Positions 6,988 to 15,903 are shown, numbered from the stretch's first letter. The stretch: 64,000 nt of DNA from Candidatus Berkiella cookevillensis (GCF_001431315.2 NZ_LKHV02000001.1:2604001-2668000); one strand, 5' to 3'. Notes: generated by a model not told the origin, from the letters alone. Numbers and translations are program-made.

Positions 6988-8634
6988 TTAATTAATTGAT
7001 GCTGTGTTAATTCTTCTCAATAACTGCATAGTAGAGCTGTCAACAGGCTCTTTAGCTTCTTTGCCGTTTACTATGTTTGTTAAATCGTCTGCTAATTTCT
7101 TACCAAGTTCAACACCGGGTTGATCAAAAGAATTGATTTGCCAAATGATTCCTTGCACAAATACTTTATGCTCATACAAAGCAATTAATTGACCTAAGGC
7201 ATAAGGATCTAAGGCTTCAAGCATTAAGGTATTGCTTGGTTTATTGCCTTGCATTTGATTAATGCTCACATCTGCGCTTTGCAAAGCTCTATTCCCTTCC
7301 ATCAATGCTTTAGCTTGCGCCAAACAATTGATAACTAATTGCTGATGTTGCACTTTGTCTTTGGCTTTGGTGTTCTGTGCGACAATAAAATCAACGGGGA
7401 TAAAATGTCTGCCTTGATGCAATAATTGATAAAAAGCATGTTGCGCATTGGTGCCTTCTCCCCCCCAAATAATAGGCGCGGTATCTTTAGCAACCATATC
7501 GCCATTGGGTTGTTGTGATTTCCCATTACTTTCCATGTCTAACTGTTGAATATAATCCGCAAAGCGTCTCAAAGAATAACTATAGGAACACAAAGCATGT
7601 GTGGGTGCCTGCCAAAAGTTGCGATACCAAATACCCAATAAGGCTAATAAAACAGGCATGTTTTCTGCTAATGGCGAATTGCTAAAATGCTTATCCATAT
7701 CATGCCCGCCTTCTAAGAATTGCTTAAACCCTTGCACACCAATCAATAAAGCAACTGGAAAACCAATACTAGACCATATCGAGAATCTTCCACCAACCCA
7801 CTCCCAAAATGGCAACACAAATTCTTTTGCAATACCCCATGCGATCGCACGCGCCGGATTTGCTGTGATTGCAACAAAATGCTGCGTTAACTGCTTGGTA
7901 TGTAGCTTATTTTCCAACCATTGCTTTGCAAGTTGTGCATTAGCTAAAGTTTCTGAAGTTGTAAAAGATTTTGAGGATAACAAGAACAATGTAGTTTCAG
8001 GATTTAGATTTGCTGTTACTGCTTCAAATTGAACGGGATCAATATTTGCAATAAAATGTACATTGAGATTTGTGTTCCAATATGGCTTTAAAGCTTGTGT
8101 CAACATTTGTGGCCCTAAATCCGATCCACCAATGCCAATATTCACAACATCTGTGATAGCTTGCTCTGTCGCACCTAACCATGCGCCTGATTGCAATTTC
8201 TCAACAAAATTAAACATTTTATTTCGGATTTCTGTTATATCTGTAACAAGATTCTTAGCATTTACCATTAAGCTTTCTGTTTCAGGCAAACGCAGTGCCG
8301 TATGTAAAGCAGCTCGATCTTCTGTGACATTAACATGCACACCAGACATCATTTGATGAATTGCATTCTGAATATCATAGCTTTCAGCAAGTGCGATTAA
8401 CGCTGCAAGAATATCTTTGCTAATAAAATTCTTTGAATAATCTAAAAATAAACTATTTACCTGCAATGAAAACGCTTCAGCGCGCTGCGAATCAGCCCCA
8501 AATAATTCAGAGAGATGGGTTGTTTGTATATTTTCAAACATCTGTTGCAACTGCATCCATACCATTTCTCGCTCACTTTGTTTGGAACTAACACTTCTTA
8601 AAGCACTTTGCATCAAGGAATCAACAACCGGCAT
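6988..8634 (-). CDS. pgi: Glucose-6-phosphate isomerase
   Basis: Pgi interconverts glucose 6-phosphate and fructose 6-phosphate. The 548-residue length fits the family. Signature stretches are NIGIGGSDLGPQML, SSKSFTTSET, the catalytic-region VGGRFSIWSSIGFP, LDMESNGKS, WGGEGTNAQHAFYQLLHQG, and the C-terminal SFDQPGVELGK. The Glu and His residues of the acid-base pair lie in GEGTNAQHAF. The gene is first downstream of folK on the minus strand with a 9-base gap, so it probably belongs to the pcnB-folK-pgi unit. Confidence 0.96.
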   Translation of the reverse strand: MPVVDSLMQSALRSVSSKQSEREMVWMQLQQMFENIQTTHLSELFGADSQRAEAFSLQVNSLFLDYSKNFISKDILAALIALAESYDIQNAIHQMMSGVHVNVTEDRAALHTALRLPETESLMVNAKNLVTDITEIRNKMFNFVEKLQSGAWLGATEQAITDVVNIGIGGSDLGPQMLTQALKPYWNTNLNVHFIANIDPVQFEAVTANLNPETTLFLLSSKSFTTSETLANAQLAKQWLENKLHTKQLTQHFVAITANPARAIAWGIAKEFVLPFWEWVGGRFSIWSSIGFPVALLIGVQGFKQFLEGGHDMDKHFSNSPLAENMPVLLALLGIWYRNFWQAPTHALCSYSYSLRRFADYIQQLDMESNGKSQQPNGDMVAKDTAPIIWGGEGTNAQHAFYQLLHQGRHFIPVDFIVAQNTKAKDKVQHQQLVINCLAQAKALMEGNRALQSADVSINQMQGNKPSNTLMLEALDPYALGQLIALYEHKVFVQGIIWQINSFDQPGVELGKKLADDLTNIVNGKEAKEPVDSSTMQLLRRINTASIN

Positions 8635-8643
8635 AACAAACCT

Positions 8644-9123
8644 CTATAGTTTCATATATTCATCAGGGTTAAACTGCTCGACCAATGTCTGCAAGCTTTT
8701 CCCATCGTTAAAGATAAAATTTGGCGCAATTTCGAAAAACGGTATAAGCACGAAGCTTCTCTTTGTCATCTCAGGGTGAGGCACTGTCAAGGCAGGTATT
8801 TGGATTGATTGATTGCCATACAATAGAATATCGCAATCTAAAATGCGTGGCCCCCATTTTATTTCTCGCTTCCTGCCACGACTTGCTTCAATGTTTAACA
8901 ATGTATCGAGTAATTCCATCGGCCTCAAACTTGTTAAAATACTGATAACGGCATTCACAAAATCAGGTTGTTTGGGTCCTAATGGCTTTGTTTGATACAG
9001 CGACGATTGGTGCTGCAATGTAATGTCTTTGATTTGACTTATTTCATCTATCGCAGACTTGACCTGATACACAGGATCTTCAAGATTACTGCCTAAGCCA
9101 ATATATGCTACTTCAGGAATCAT
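8644..9123 (-). CDS. folK: 2-amino-4-hydroxy-6-hydroxymethyldihydropteridine pyrophosphokinase
   Basis: FolK transfers pyrophosphate from ATP to hydroxymethyldihydropterin in folate synthesis. The 159-residue protein shows YIGLGSNLEDP at the N-terminus, SSLYQTKPLG, FVNAVISI, and the metal-binding signature KWGPRILDCDILLYG, then PHPEMTKRSFVLIP. It overlaps the pcnB stop by four bases (9120-9123), the usual pcnB-folK arrangement in gammaproteobacteria, which indicates translational coupling. Confidence 0.95.
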   Translation of the reverse strand: MIPEVAYIGLGSNLEDPVYQVKSAIDEISQIKDITLQHQSSLYQTKPLGPKQPDFVNAVISILTSLRPMELLDTLLNIEASRGRKREIKWGPRILDCDILLYGNQSIQIPALTVPHPEMTKRSFVLIPFFEIAPNFIFNDGKSLQTLVEQFNPDEYMKL

Positions 9124-10484
9124 TTTTTTTCTGTATCTTCTTTTTTCCGCTTCTTCTTTTTGGGTTTCCCTGATGCTTTTTTAACCAAATTGCGACGTTC
9201 GGAAGGATCTGCTTCCACATAGACTTGCCACCAATCTGCCAATTCCTTGATAGGCTCACCCGACGTTGAGCGCAACAAAAGAAAATCATAGGCCGCTCTG
9301 AAACGTGGCTCAAGCATCATGCGTTCAGCTCTTTTTCCCGCCCTATTTTGCATTCTAGATTGCAACATCCAGATCTCTTTTGCCCCGAATGAAATACGCT
9401 TGGGCATACTAATACGCTTAATCTGTTCTGATAAGCATATTTCCATTGCCTTGAGTCTTGCGGAATACAGACTCATACCATCGTCCATATATTTTTGTGC
9501 CAATTTTAAAATAGGATGCCATAATAATGCAGCAATAATAAAAACAGGCGTCACACCTTTATCTTCACGAATACGCTTGTCTGTATTTGTAAATACATCT
9601 GTCAAAAGCGCTTTTGTTGGATAAACATCATCCTGTAAGCATGCGAAAGTTTGCGGAAATAATGCCTCAAACAAACCATATTCTAATAATTGCTCAAAGG
9701 CTGGGTAGGCTGCACCCGAATGGAAAAGCTTTATCACTTCTTCAAAGAGTCTTGCAGGCGGGACATGCGTGATCAAAGATCTTGAAGCTAACATTGGCGC
9801 GACTAGCTCATCACTGAAACTCAAGTCTAACTTACTTGCAAAACGAATTGCTCTTAACATTCTTACGGGATCTTCACGAAAACGTGTCGCCGTGTCCCCA
9901 ATCATACGCAGCTTTCTATCTTTTAGATCTTGAATACCGCCGGTAAAGTCTACAACAGAAAAATCTGCAATATTGTAATATAAAGCATTGATGGTGAAAT
10001 CTCGACGCCAGGCATCTTCCTCTATCGAACCATATACGTTATCTCTTAAGACCATGCCTGCGGCAGAATGCGCAACCTCTTCATGCGCATGCTCAACCTG
10101 TTTTCTAAAGGTTGCCACTTCTATAATATCTCGACCAAAATGCACATGCGCTAAACGGAAACGACGCCCAATCAAACGACAATTTGAAAATATTTTACGG
10201 ATCTCTTCAGGCAAAGCATTGGTTGCCACATCAAAGTCTTTTGGATGCTTATTGAGTAATAAGTCTCGCACACCACCACCCACCAAATAAGCTTGGTAGC
10301 CATGTTTCTTCAAACGATAAAGCACTTTTAGTGTATTTTCACTAATGTCCTTGCGAGAGATACTGTGATCTTGGCGCGTTAAAACCATCGGCGCTTTAGT
10401 ACGAGGTGACATTGAAGAGGCAGTCGGCTTGGATGGCCGCCTACACATCAGCAATTTGGCTTTCTTAATTAGTCCGGTTATCAT
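9120..10484 (-). CDS. pcnB: Poly(A) polymerase I
   Basis: PcnB adds 3' poly(A) tails that promote RNA decay. The 454-residue product carries the class II nucleotidyltransferase head: YLVGGGVRDLLLNKHPKDFD with catalytic DFD, RRFRLAHVHF, WRRDFTINALYYN, and the ARLFEEVIKLF motif. The region FREDPVRMLRAIRFASKLDL is common to PcnB and CCA-adding enzymes. The C-terminal basic tail (KKASGKPKKKKRKKEDTEKK) favours poly(A) polymerase. The exact start is uncertain: the first ATG at 10484 has no clear ribosome site, and an in-frame Met lies 12 codons on. Confidence 0.93.
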   Translation of the reverse strand: MITGLIKKAKLLMCRRPSKPTASSMSPRTKAPMVLTRQDHSISRKDISENTLKVLYRLKKHGYQAYLVGGGVRDLLLNKHPKDFDVATNALPEEIRKIFSNCRLIGRRFRLAHVHFGRDIIEVATFRKQVEHAHEEVAHSAAGMVLRDNVYGSIEEDAWRRDFTINALYYNIADFSVVDFTGGIQDLKDRKLRMIGDTATRFREDPVRMLRAIRFASKLDLSFSDELVAPMLASRSLITHVPPARLFEEVIKLFHSGAAYPAFEQLLEYGLFEALFPQTFACLQDDVYPTKALLTDVFTNTDKRIREDKGVTPVFIIAALLWHPILKLAQKYMDDGMSLYSARLKAMEICLSEQIKRISMPKRISFGAKEIWMLQSRMQNRAGKRAERMMLEPRFRAAYDFLLLRSTSGEPIKELADWWQVYVEADPSERRNLVKKASGKPKKKKRKKEDTEKK

Positions 10485-10610
10485 GCATTATCATGTAAAA
10501 GCTAGGTAGAAATGAATTTTCTGTCGTTAAAATGATGGGATATGATATCATTGCCACGGGTTTAAGGTAAACGAAACACCTAAAATATACCAAAAAAATT
10601 GAAATTTAAG

Positions 10611-10915
10611 GCGATACACGCGGATTGCGAAATCCTAAAGACAACAACGCCTAAAGCTTGATCGAGATTTTTTTATACTCGAGCGAGGAAGTTTTAGGCT
10701 AGGCGTCAAGGGTTGAGCAACCGAAATGTACAACAGGTACATGAGGATTGCGAAATCCCGAAGACAACAACGCCTAAAGCTTGATCGCAATTTTTATACT
10801 CGAGCGAGGAAGTTTTAGGCTAGGCGTCAAGGGTTGAGCAACCGGAATGTACAACAGGTACATGAGGATTGCGAAATCCCGAAGACAACAACGCCTAAAG
10901 CTTGATCGAGAAGAG
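10611..10915 (+). repeat. Tandem array of palindromic elements (locus A) upstream of tRNA-Glu
   Basis: There are three head-to-tail units: a right half at 10611-10673, a full 121-base unit at 10674-10794 and an almost complete unit at 10795-10915. Each full unit begins TATACTCGAGCGAGGAAG, then has GGCTAGGCGTCAAGGG, the core GAGCAACCGGAATGTAC, a 4-6 base spacer, GTACATGAGGATTGCGAA, and AGACAACAACGCCTAAAGC. CGCCTAAA near the end pairs with TTTAGGC near the start, so one unit can fold into a long imperfect hairpin. The array stops about 7 bases before tRNA-Glu. The same family is at 29108, 43094 and 56556. No gene is visible between pcnB and the tRNA. Confidence 0.85.
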
Positions 10916-10921
10916 TATTTA

Positions 10922-10997
10922 GCTCCCTTCGTCTAGTGGCCTAGGACACCGCCCTCTCACGGCGTAAACAGGGGTTCGAGTCCCCTAGGGAGCGCCA
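10922..10997 (+). tRNA. tRNA-Glu (anticodon CTC)
   Basis: The 7-base acceptor stem GCTCCCT pairs with AGGGAGC at 10987-10993. The anticodon arm CCGCC-CTCTCAC-GGCGT has anticodon CTC, and the T arm is CAGGGGTTCGAGTCCCCT. A discriminator G and an encoded CCA follow (10994-10997). The sequence closely follows E. coli tRNA-Glu except for C at the wobble position. It is preceded directly by the tandem repeat array. Confidence 0.95.
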
Positions 10998-11031
10998 ATT
11001 TAGTAATATGATGTTTTTTAGTAGGAAGCCA

Positions 11032-11691
11032 ATGCCAAGGAAATCAAAAATGCTCGCAGAAGAATTTTTTAACGATGCTATTAATACTTATGTTGAACAC
11101 GCCACAAGCGATGAATCTGCTTTACTTAAAAATCTTCGTATAGAAACACGCACACAAACCAACATGATTAACATGTTAAGTGGCCCTGTTGAAGGTCGAC
11201 TGCTGCAATTACTTGTTTCTTTATCCAAAGCAAAAAATTGCTTAGAAGTTGGTACTTTTACAGGCTACTCTGCTCTCAATATTGCTGCCAGCTTACCCGC
11301 AGAAGGCAAATTATATACCTTAGAATTTAACCCAGAATATGCAAAAATTGCCCAAAAATTCTTCAATTTGTCTCCTGACGGACACAAAATTGAATTATTG
11401 CTCGGCAAAGCCGAAGATAGCATCCGCAACCTGGATGTTCAATTTGATTTTGCATTCATTGATGCAGATAAACAAAATTACCCTTTGTATTATGATTTAA
11501 TTCTTCCTAAACTACGTTCTGGTGGCCTCATTATCGTTGATAATGCATTATGGGGTGGTGAAGTGGTTGCGCCCGTTGAGAAACAAGCGCATGCTATTCA
11601 TGCGCTGAATCAAAAAGCAAAAAATGATCCACACGTAGAAACCGTTATGCTCACTGTGCGCGATGGTATTTTTATTATTCGTAAGAAGTAA
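11032..11691 (+). CDS. Class I SAM-dependent O-methyltransferase (CCoAMT-like)
   Basis: The 219-residue protein belongs to the caffeoyl-CoA/catechol O-methyltransferase-like family. The SAM-binding motif I is LEVGTFTGYSALNIA; later motifs are YTLEFNPEYAKIA, FDFAFIDADKQNYPLYYDL (metal-binding Asp residues) and GGLIIVDNALWGGEV. The methyl acceptor is not predictable. The start at 11032 was chosen because AGGAAG stands 5 bases upstream; the ATG at 11008 has no such site. It begins 34 bases after tRNA-Glu. Confidence 0.85.
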   Translation: MPRKSKMLAEEFFNDAINTYVEHATSDESALLKNLRIETRTQTNMINMLSGPVEGRLLQLLVSLSKAKNCLEVGTFTGYSALNIAASLPAEGKLYTLEFNPEYAKIAQKFFNLSPDGHKIELLLGKAEDSIRNLDVQFDFAFIDADKQNYPLYYDLILPKLRSGGLIIVDNALWGGEVVAPVEKQAHAIHALNQKAKNDPHVETVMLTVRDGIFIIRKK

Positions 11692-11699
11692 AGCTTTTT

Positions 11700-12080
11700 T
11701 TAACCCTCACCTGGCTTTCAGCCACCCTCTCCCAAAATTGGTAGAGGCGTTTTGATTCGCTACGCTCATCGATAAGAGAAAGCGGAAAGGTACACAGTGA
11801 ATGATTTTCTTCCCTTGGAATCAAGAGAAGAGGCTTACTAGAGTAAGCAGATGGATTTTTTTAAATCTATGTTTTAAAAATCCCTCCGCCGCAGACGGCG
11901 ACTCCCTTTGATTCCAAAGGGAGTATACCGGCGCTTTGCGCCTGACTGGTGCCAGCCTTCGCTAACATGACATATTGACTGAATTTTTCAGTATAAAAAT
12001 CTTGTGGAGATCACTCAGATTGCGAGAAGCGTAACGACGAAGCAATCTATTCTTAAAATATACCTATCTGAGTTTAGAAA
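11700..12080. repeat. Mosaic of intergenic palindromic repeat fragments
   Basis: No gene is visible in the 471-base gap. Several hairpin-forming pieces of dispersed repeats lie side by side: CCCTCACCTGGC near 11704, ACTCCCTTTGATTCCAAAGGGAGT near 11901, GGTGCCAGCCTTCGCTAACATGACA near 11948 (related to the element at 51554-51704), and AGATTGCGAGAAGCGTAACG / CGAAGCAATCT near 12019-12051. They are probably decayed REP- or MITE-type sequences. Confidence 0.55.
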
Positions 12081-12162
12081 CAGCCGCAAAATCCTTCATT
12101 TAACAACTAAAATTTAATTCTTCTATAATTCTTTATATTATTCTCAAAAAATAATATATTTA

Positions 12163-13110
12163 ATGCCCCTATTATTATCAGTTATTTTATATCTCTTGCT
12201 CATTCCCTTCAGCTTTGCAGCGAAGGAAGAGAACTATCAGCTTAAAATTGTTTATCCTTATAAACACCCTATTCCCCATCAAATATCATTAGAGAATGCA
12301 ACAGAAACCGTGCAATTACAGTCTAAATCCGGTTTACTATTTGTCAGCACGATGCTTAATGGCAAAGGCCCTTATTTATTTTGGCTCGATACTGGCTCTG
12401 AAATCAGCATCATTTCAAAAGAGGTGGTTGATGATTTAAAACTACCTTTATTAACCAAAACACGACATAACATTCAAGCCTCTCATGGCAGCGAAATATT
12501 GACGAGCTATTTAAGTCTTGCACCCAGTTTAGAAATTGGTAAAACGACTTTTAAAAATGCGCCATTTATCACGGTTGATAAAAATCACAACGCAAATACA
12601 CTTTTTACAAATTTAGGTGTGGTTGGCATGTTGGGGATCAATTTATTTCATGGTATTACTATTACCATTAATTTTCCTCAAAAAACTTTATCCTTTCAAA
12701 AGCATTATGTACCCGACAAAAACAATATGCAGATGAACAGCGTTTATTTTTTTCCTGTTGTCTCTGGCAAGGTATTTCATAACAAAACTGAAAAGGCCTA
12801 TTCTTTTTTGATTGATACTGGATTTAATGGTTCCATTGAAATGCCCAACTGCAATAAAGAAAAATTGCAAAATGTTAAGACCAATAATTCAATAGATTTT
12901 TTTAATAATATTGAGACGGGATTTCTATCAACACTCAATGGTATGATTCGTTTTGGGCAGCTAAGCCAAATCAATCCTGTTGTACGCTATGCCGATAGCT
13001 ATTGCAAAAAGCCACGTTCCTTTGGATTGATTGGTACGCAATTCCTGAAAGACAAAACACTCACTATCAATCTGGAAAAAAGAATACTGAGTATTGTGCC
13101 TGCAAAATAG
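12163..13110 (+). CDS. Secreted retropepsin/pepsin-like aspartic protease with two DTG sites
   Basis: The 315-residue protein starts with a signal peptide (MPLLLSVILYLLLIPFSFAA). It contains two copies of a half-protease unit. The first has the active-site LDTGSEISIIS at about residue 75 and the hydrophobic-hydrophobic-Gly element VGMLGINLF at about 155. The second has LIDTGFNGSIEM at about 217 and FGLIGTQFLKDKTLTINL near the C-terminus. Bacterial aspartyl proteases of this clan usually have one DTG and act as dimers; here both catalytic Asp residues are in one chain, as in pepsins. Periplasmic or exported location is expected. No linked substrate gene is apparent; the next gene is convergent, four bases away. 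Confidence 0.75.
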   Translation: MPLLLSVILYLLLIPFSFAAKEENYQLKIVYPYKHPIPHQISLENATETVQLQSKSGLLFVSTMLNGKGPYLFWLDTGSEISIISKEVVDDLKLPLLTKTRHNIQASHGSEILTSYLSLAPSLEIGKTTFKNAPFITVDKNHNANTLFTNLGVVGMLGINLFHGITITINFPQKTLSFQKHYVPDKNNMQMNSVYFFPVVSGKVFHNKTEKAYSFLIDTGFNGSIEMPNCNKEKLQNVKTNNSIDFFNNIETGFLSTLNGMIRFGQLSQINPVVRYADSYCKKPRSFGLIGTQFLKDKTLTINLEKRILSIVPAK

Positions 13111-13113
13111 CAC

Positions 13114-14094
13114 TTAAGTTGTGCTCAACTCCATCAATACTTCTGATAAAGCAATTGCCTTAATCGCCGTATTATAATGGTACATTGTTCTATCTTGACT
13201 CGGCCAATGACCTGCCTCATCTTGTGTGGATACAATCTGTTCTGCGCCTTTTTTTGCCTTATGAATGTAACGCGCTTCCTTTGTTATATTGGCTAAAATA
13301 GCAGCACCCCACACCATGTTTGGCTCTATGGATGGATGATACTGATAAGCTGTTTCAAAATAGGATTGTGCAGTTCTTAAATAAGACTCCTCATGCGTGG
13401 CCTGATACAGTTTGGCTAAGAAGATCACCGGCGTAGAGAGATAATGCACATTATGATCGGTGTTTTGCGCAGTCACCATATAAAATCTTGATTGCTCAGA
13501 AGGGAAGCTCGTAATAATGCGACCATCTTGCTCCAAACGCAGATAAAAAATCTGATCCTTCGTACTTTGCAAAGAAATACATCGTTGTAAAAAATTGCCT
13601 GCTCTTTGCGCTTTTTTCATATCGCCTGTATACAAAGCAAACCAACCCAACATCGTTGAACTAAATAAATCCAATACGGCATCAATGCTGCCGTAAGGTG
13701 CAATCGTTGTGAATGCACCTTGATCGGGATCATAATAGCGTCTCAAATATTTTGAATAAGTATAAGAAACATCAAAACGACCTATAGCATGCGCAGCAAT
13801 CGCTATCCAGCTCATGATTTTAGGTAGCTGCTCCGCAAGTGGTTGATGCGTGGAATCAGATAACTTACGCCGCAATCCTCCATCTTGGGTAGAAAAAGAA
13901 TGCAGCAAATAATTGATCATCCGATAAGCTTCTTCTTTTAACCCCAAATTGGCATATAAATAAGGCAAGGCATAATAGGCTAATAAATCATCTATATTAC
14001 CTTCTAAGTTGCCTTCAACAGTGATGGATTTTAAGCTCCATAACTTTGCTCTGTCCAAACACTGTTTGTATTGCGTCATCAGTTGTAAATCCAT
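13114..14094 (-). CDS. Predicted alpha/alpha-barrel protein of unknown function
   Basis: The 326-residue product has no signal peptide and is predicted mostly helical. Recurrent patterns resemble glycoside hydrolase or terpenoid cyclase toroids: SFSTQDGGLRRK, YLRRYYDPDQGAF, DLFSSTMLGWFALYTGDM, YLSTPVIFLAKLYQATHEESY, and the C-terminal VSTQDEAGHWPSQD, close to the QxxGxW motif. I cannot assign a substrate. It is the second gene after sodC on the minus strand, separated by 24 bases, so the two may be cotranscribed. Confidence 0.6.
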   Translation of the reverse strand: MDLQLMTQYKQCLDRAKLWSLKSITVEGNLEGNIDDLLAYYALPYLYANLGLKEEAYRMINYLLHSFSTQDGGLRRKLSDSTHQPLAEQLPKIMSWIAIAAHAIGRFDVSYTYSKYLRRYYDPDQGAFTTIAPYGSIDAVLDLFSSTMLGWFALYTGDMKKAQRAGNFLQRCISLQSTKDQIFYLRLEQDGRIITSFPSEQSRFYMVTAQNTDHNVHYLSTPVIFLAKLYQATHEESYLRTAQSYFETAYQYHPSIEPNMVWGAAILANITKEARYIHKAKKGAEQIVSTQDEAGHWPSQDRTMYHYNTAIKAIALSEVLMELSTT

Positions 14095-14118
14095 GACATC
14101 TATCCTTTATTTTTTGTG

Positions 14119-14685
14119 TTAGTTAATAACGCCACACGCAATGCGCGCACCGCCACCACCTAAGGGTAAAGGTTCATCAGAATAATTATCGCCCTTTTCA
14201 TGAATAATGAAGGCACGATTCATAATATCAGCGATTTTAAGATCTGGAGCGATCATTTCCTGTTCAACAATATTGTCTTGATTAGCAATGAGCTTTTGTA
14301 AATCACCTAAATGGCCTTTTTGACCAGGGCCTGCATGTATTTTTGTGTGATGAGGATCATAATGCCCACCCGCCAAAGCACCGGATACTACTTTTCCGTC
14401 TTGGATCTGGAAAGCACAGGAAGGATTTTCATGGATATGAAAACCATGCTCACCTGCAGGAATGTCTTTTAGGCGTATCGTGAGTGCCATTCCTTCTGGC
14501 GTATCTTTAAGCGTCACTGAACCAATCGCCTCACCAATACCTTGAGTCGACTTATTTTGATTGAGCGCATGTATTTGGATTATTTTTTCATCTTGTACTT
14601 TCTCATCTTGTTGCGCGAGTAACGCGGTTGATAATAAAGTACTCAATAATAATATCTTAGCTTTAAATATGAGATTTTGTCGCAT
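14119..14685 (-). CDS. sodC: Periplasmic Cu/Zn superoxide dismutase
   Basis: SodC converts superoxide to peroxide and oxygen in the periplasm, often protecting against host oxidative burst. The 188-residue precursor has a hydrophobic leader (FKAKILLLSTLLSTALLA). Metal ligands are visible in HGFHIHENPSC, GGHYDPHHTKIHAGP and the zinc loop, and IIHEKGDNYSDEPLPLGGGG contains the last copper His. The disulfide pair is Cys in NPSC and in ARIACGVI. The start at 14685 follows GGAAGAAAGGG; a longer frame to 14796 would prepend an unlikely cytosolic extension before the leader. Confidence 0.94.
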   Translation of the reverse strand: MRQNLIFKAKILLLSTLLSTALLAQQDEKVQDEKIIQIHALNQNKSTQGIGEAIGSVTLKDTPEGMALTIRLKDIPAGEHGFHIHENPSCAFQIQDGKVVSGALAGGHYDPHHTKIHAGPGQKGHLGDLQKLIANQDNIVEQEMIAPDLKIADIMNRAFIIHEKGDNYSDEPLPLGGGGARIACGVIN

Positions 14686-14867
14686 TCCCTTTCTTCCTTG
14701 ATAGCTAAACCTTGCTGAAAGAGAATATTCACACAAGCTATTGTGTAAATCCACCCTATTCGCAACCGTGTTTTTGAATATATTGCTCAATCTCATGACA
14801 ATACTATTATAAGTATGGTAAATTTCTACTACATTATCTAATATGCTGAGTAAATAACTACAATATT

Positions 14868-15695
14868 ATGGAATATTTGAACCTTTCTGGATATCAATTT
14901 AAGAAGTTAACTAATTTGGAAACTCTAAGAGAAGATCTGAAGCATTACTGTAGAGAAATTGGTCTCAAAGGCAGCATTTTACTCAGCCATGAAGGCATCA
15001 ATGCTTTTGTAGCAGGCCCTCAAGAAGTCATCGATCGCTTTCAAGCAAGCTTAGAGCGCTTTAACTTACTCAAATTAAATTTCAAAATAAGCTACTCTGA
15101 CAATATTCCTTTTAAGCGTATGTTGGTAAAAATCAAACCAGAAATTATATCAATGGGCGAAAAAGATATTGATCCTGAAATGCACCCTGCACCTTATATT
15201 TCTCCTGAAACACTGAAACAATGGATAGACGAAGATAAAGATATTGTTATTTTAGATACACGTAATGATTATGAAGTACATCTAGGTAAATTTAAAAACG
15301 CCGTTGATTTGAATATTGATCATTTTCGTAAATTCCCTGCGGCATGCCAAAACCTACCCAGTGAATGGAAAAATAAACCCATTGTTACCTATTGCACAGG
15401 TGGTATTCGTTGTGAAAAAGCAGCGCCTTACCTACAATCCTTAGGTTTTAACGATGTCTATCAGCTAGATGGTGGTATTTTAAGTTACTTTGAAAAATGT
15501 GATAAAACACACTTCGAAGGTGAATGCTTTGTCTTTGATAAACGTATTGCAGTTGATAATACACTTGCAGAAACTGCAACAATACAATGTTATCAATGTC
15601 GTATGCCAGTGACAGCAGAAGCGCAACAATCAGAACATTATCGCATTCGTGAATATTGCCCAAGCTGCTATCCTAATCAGGGTGAAAAACCTTAA
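14868..15695 (+). CDS. trhO: tRNA uridine(34) hydroxylase TrhO (YceA, rhodanese family)
   Basis: TrhO hydroxylates U34 of several tRNAs using oxygen, the first step to 5-oxyacetyl- or methoxyuridine. The 275-residue protein has an N-terminal acylphosphatase-like domain (LKGSILLSHEGINAFVAGP) and a central rhodanese domain with LDTRNDYEVHLGKFKNAV and catalytic Cys in YCTGGIRCEKAAPYL. The C-terminal extension has four cysteines (CYQCRMP, YCPSCY) likely to bind metal. Divergent from sodC. Standard length for the family. Confidence 0.92.
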   Translation: MEYLNLSGYQFKKLTNLETLREDLKHYCREIGLKGSILLSHEGINAFVAGPQEVIDRFQASLERFNLLKLNFKISYSDNIPFKRMLVKIKPEIISMGEKDIDPEMHPAPYISPETLKQWIDEDKDIVILDTRNDYEVHLGKFKNAVDLNIDHFRKFPAACQNLPSEWKNKPIVTYCTGGIRCEKAAPYLQSLGFNDVYQLDGGILSYFEKCDKTHFEGECFVFDKRIAVDNTLAETATIQCYQCRMPVTAEAQQSEHYRIREYCPSCYPNQGEKP

Positions 15696-15790
15696 GTTTG
15701 GCTAAGATTAAAGCATACAAGAAATAATTTAGTTGATAAACAAAAAATAGCACCAATCAAACATGAATACACAGACTGCCATAAAGGCGT

Positions 15791-15846
15791 ATAATGATCT
15801 TCGCACATGACCTTTACTCGTAGTAGAAGGCGTGTGCTGTGACAAC
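15791..15846 (+). repeat. Possible internally deleted copy of the palindromic element
   Basis: TCTTCGCACATGA at 15799-15811 and GTGTGCTGTGACAACA at 15832-15847 match the two ends of the element at 29108-29234 read on the minus strand (TCTTCGCACATGA and CATGTGCTGTGACTATA), with about 20 bases between. It stands 57 bases before the ppa start. Confidence 0.45.
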
Positions 15847-15903
15847 AAGACTTCAGATTTCATTTTTATTCATTACTCACATTGCAATTTTAAAGGTTTT
15901 TAC

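Noticed and set aside
10611-10915. Possible CRISPR array
   Set aside because: Only two to three units of about 121 bases, each nearly identical along its whole length with no variable spacers, and no cas genes nearby.
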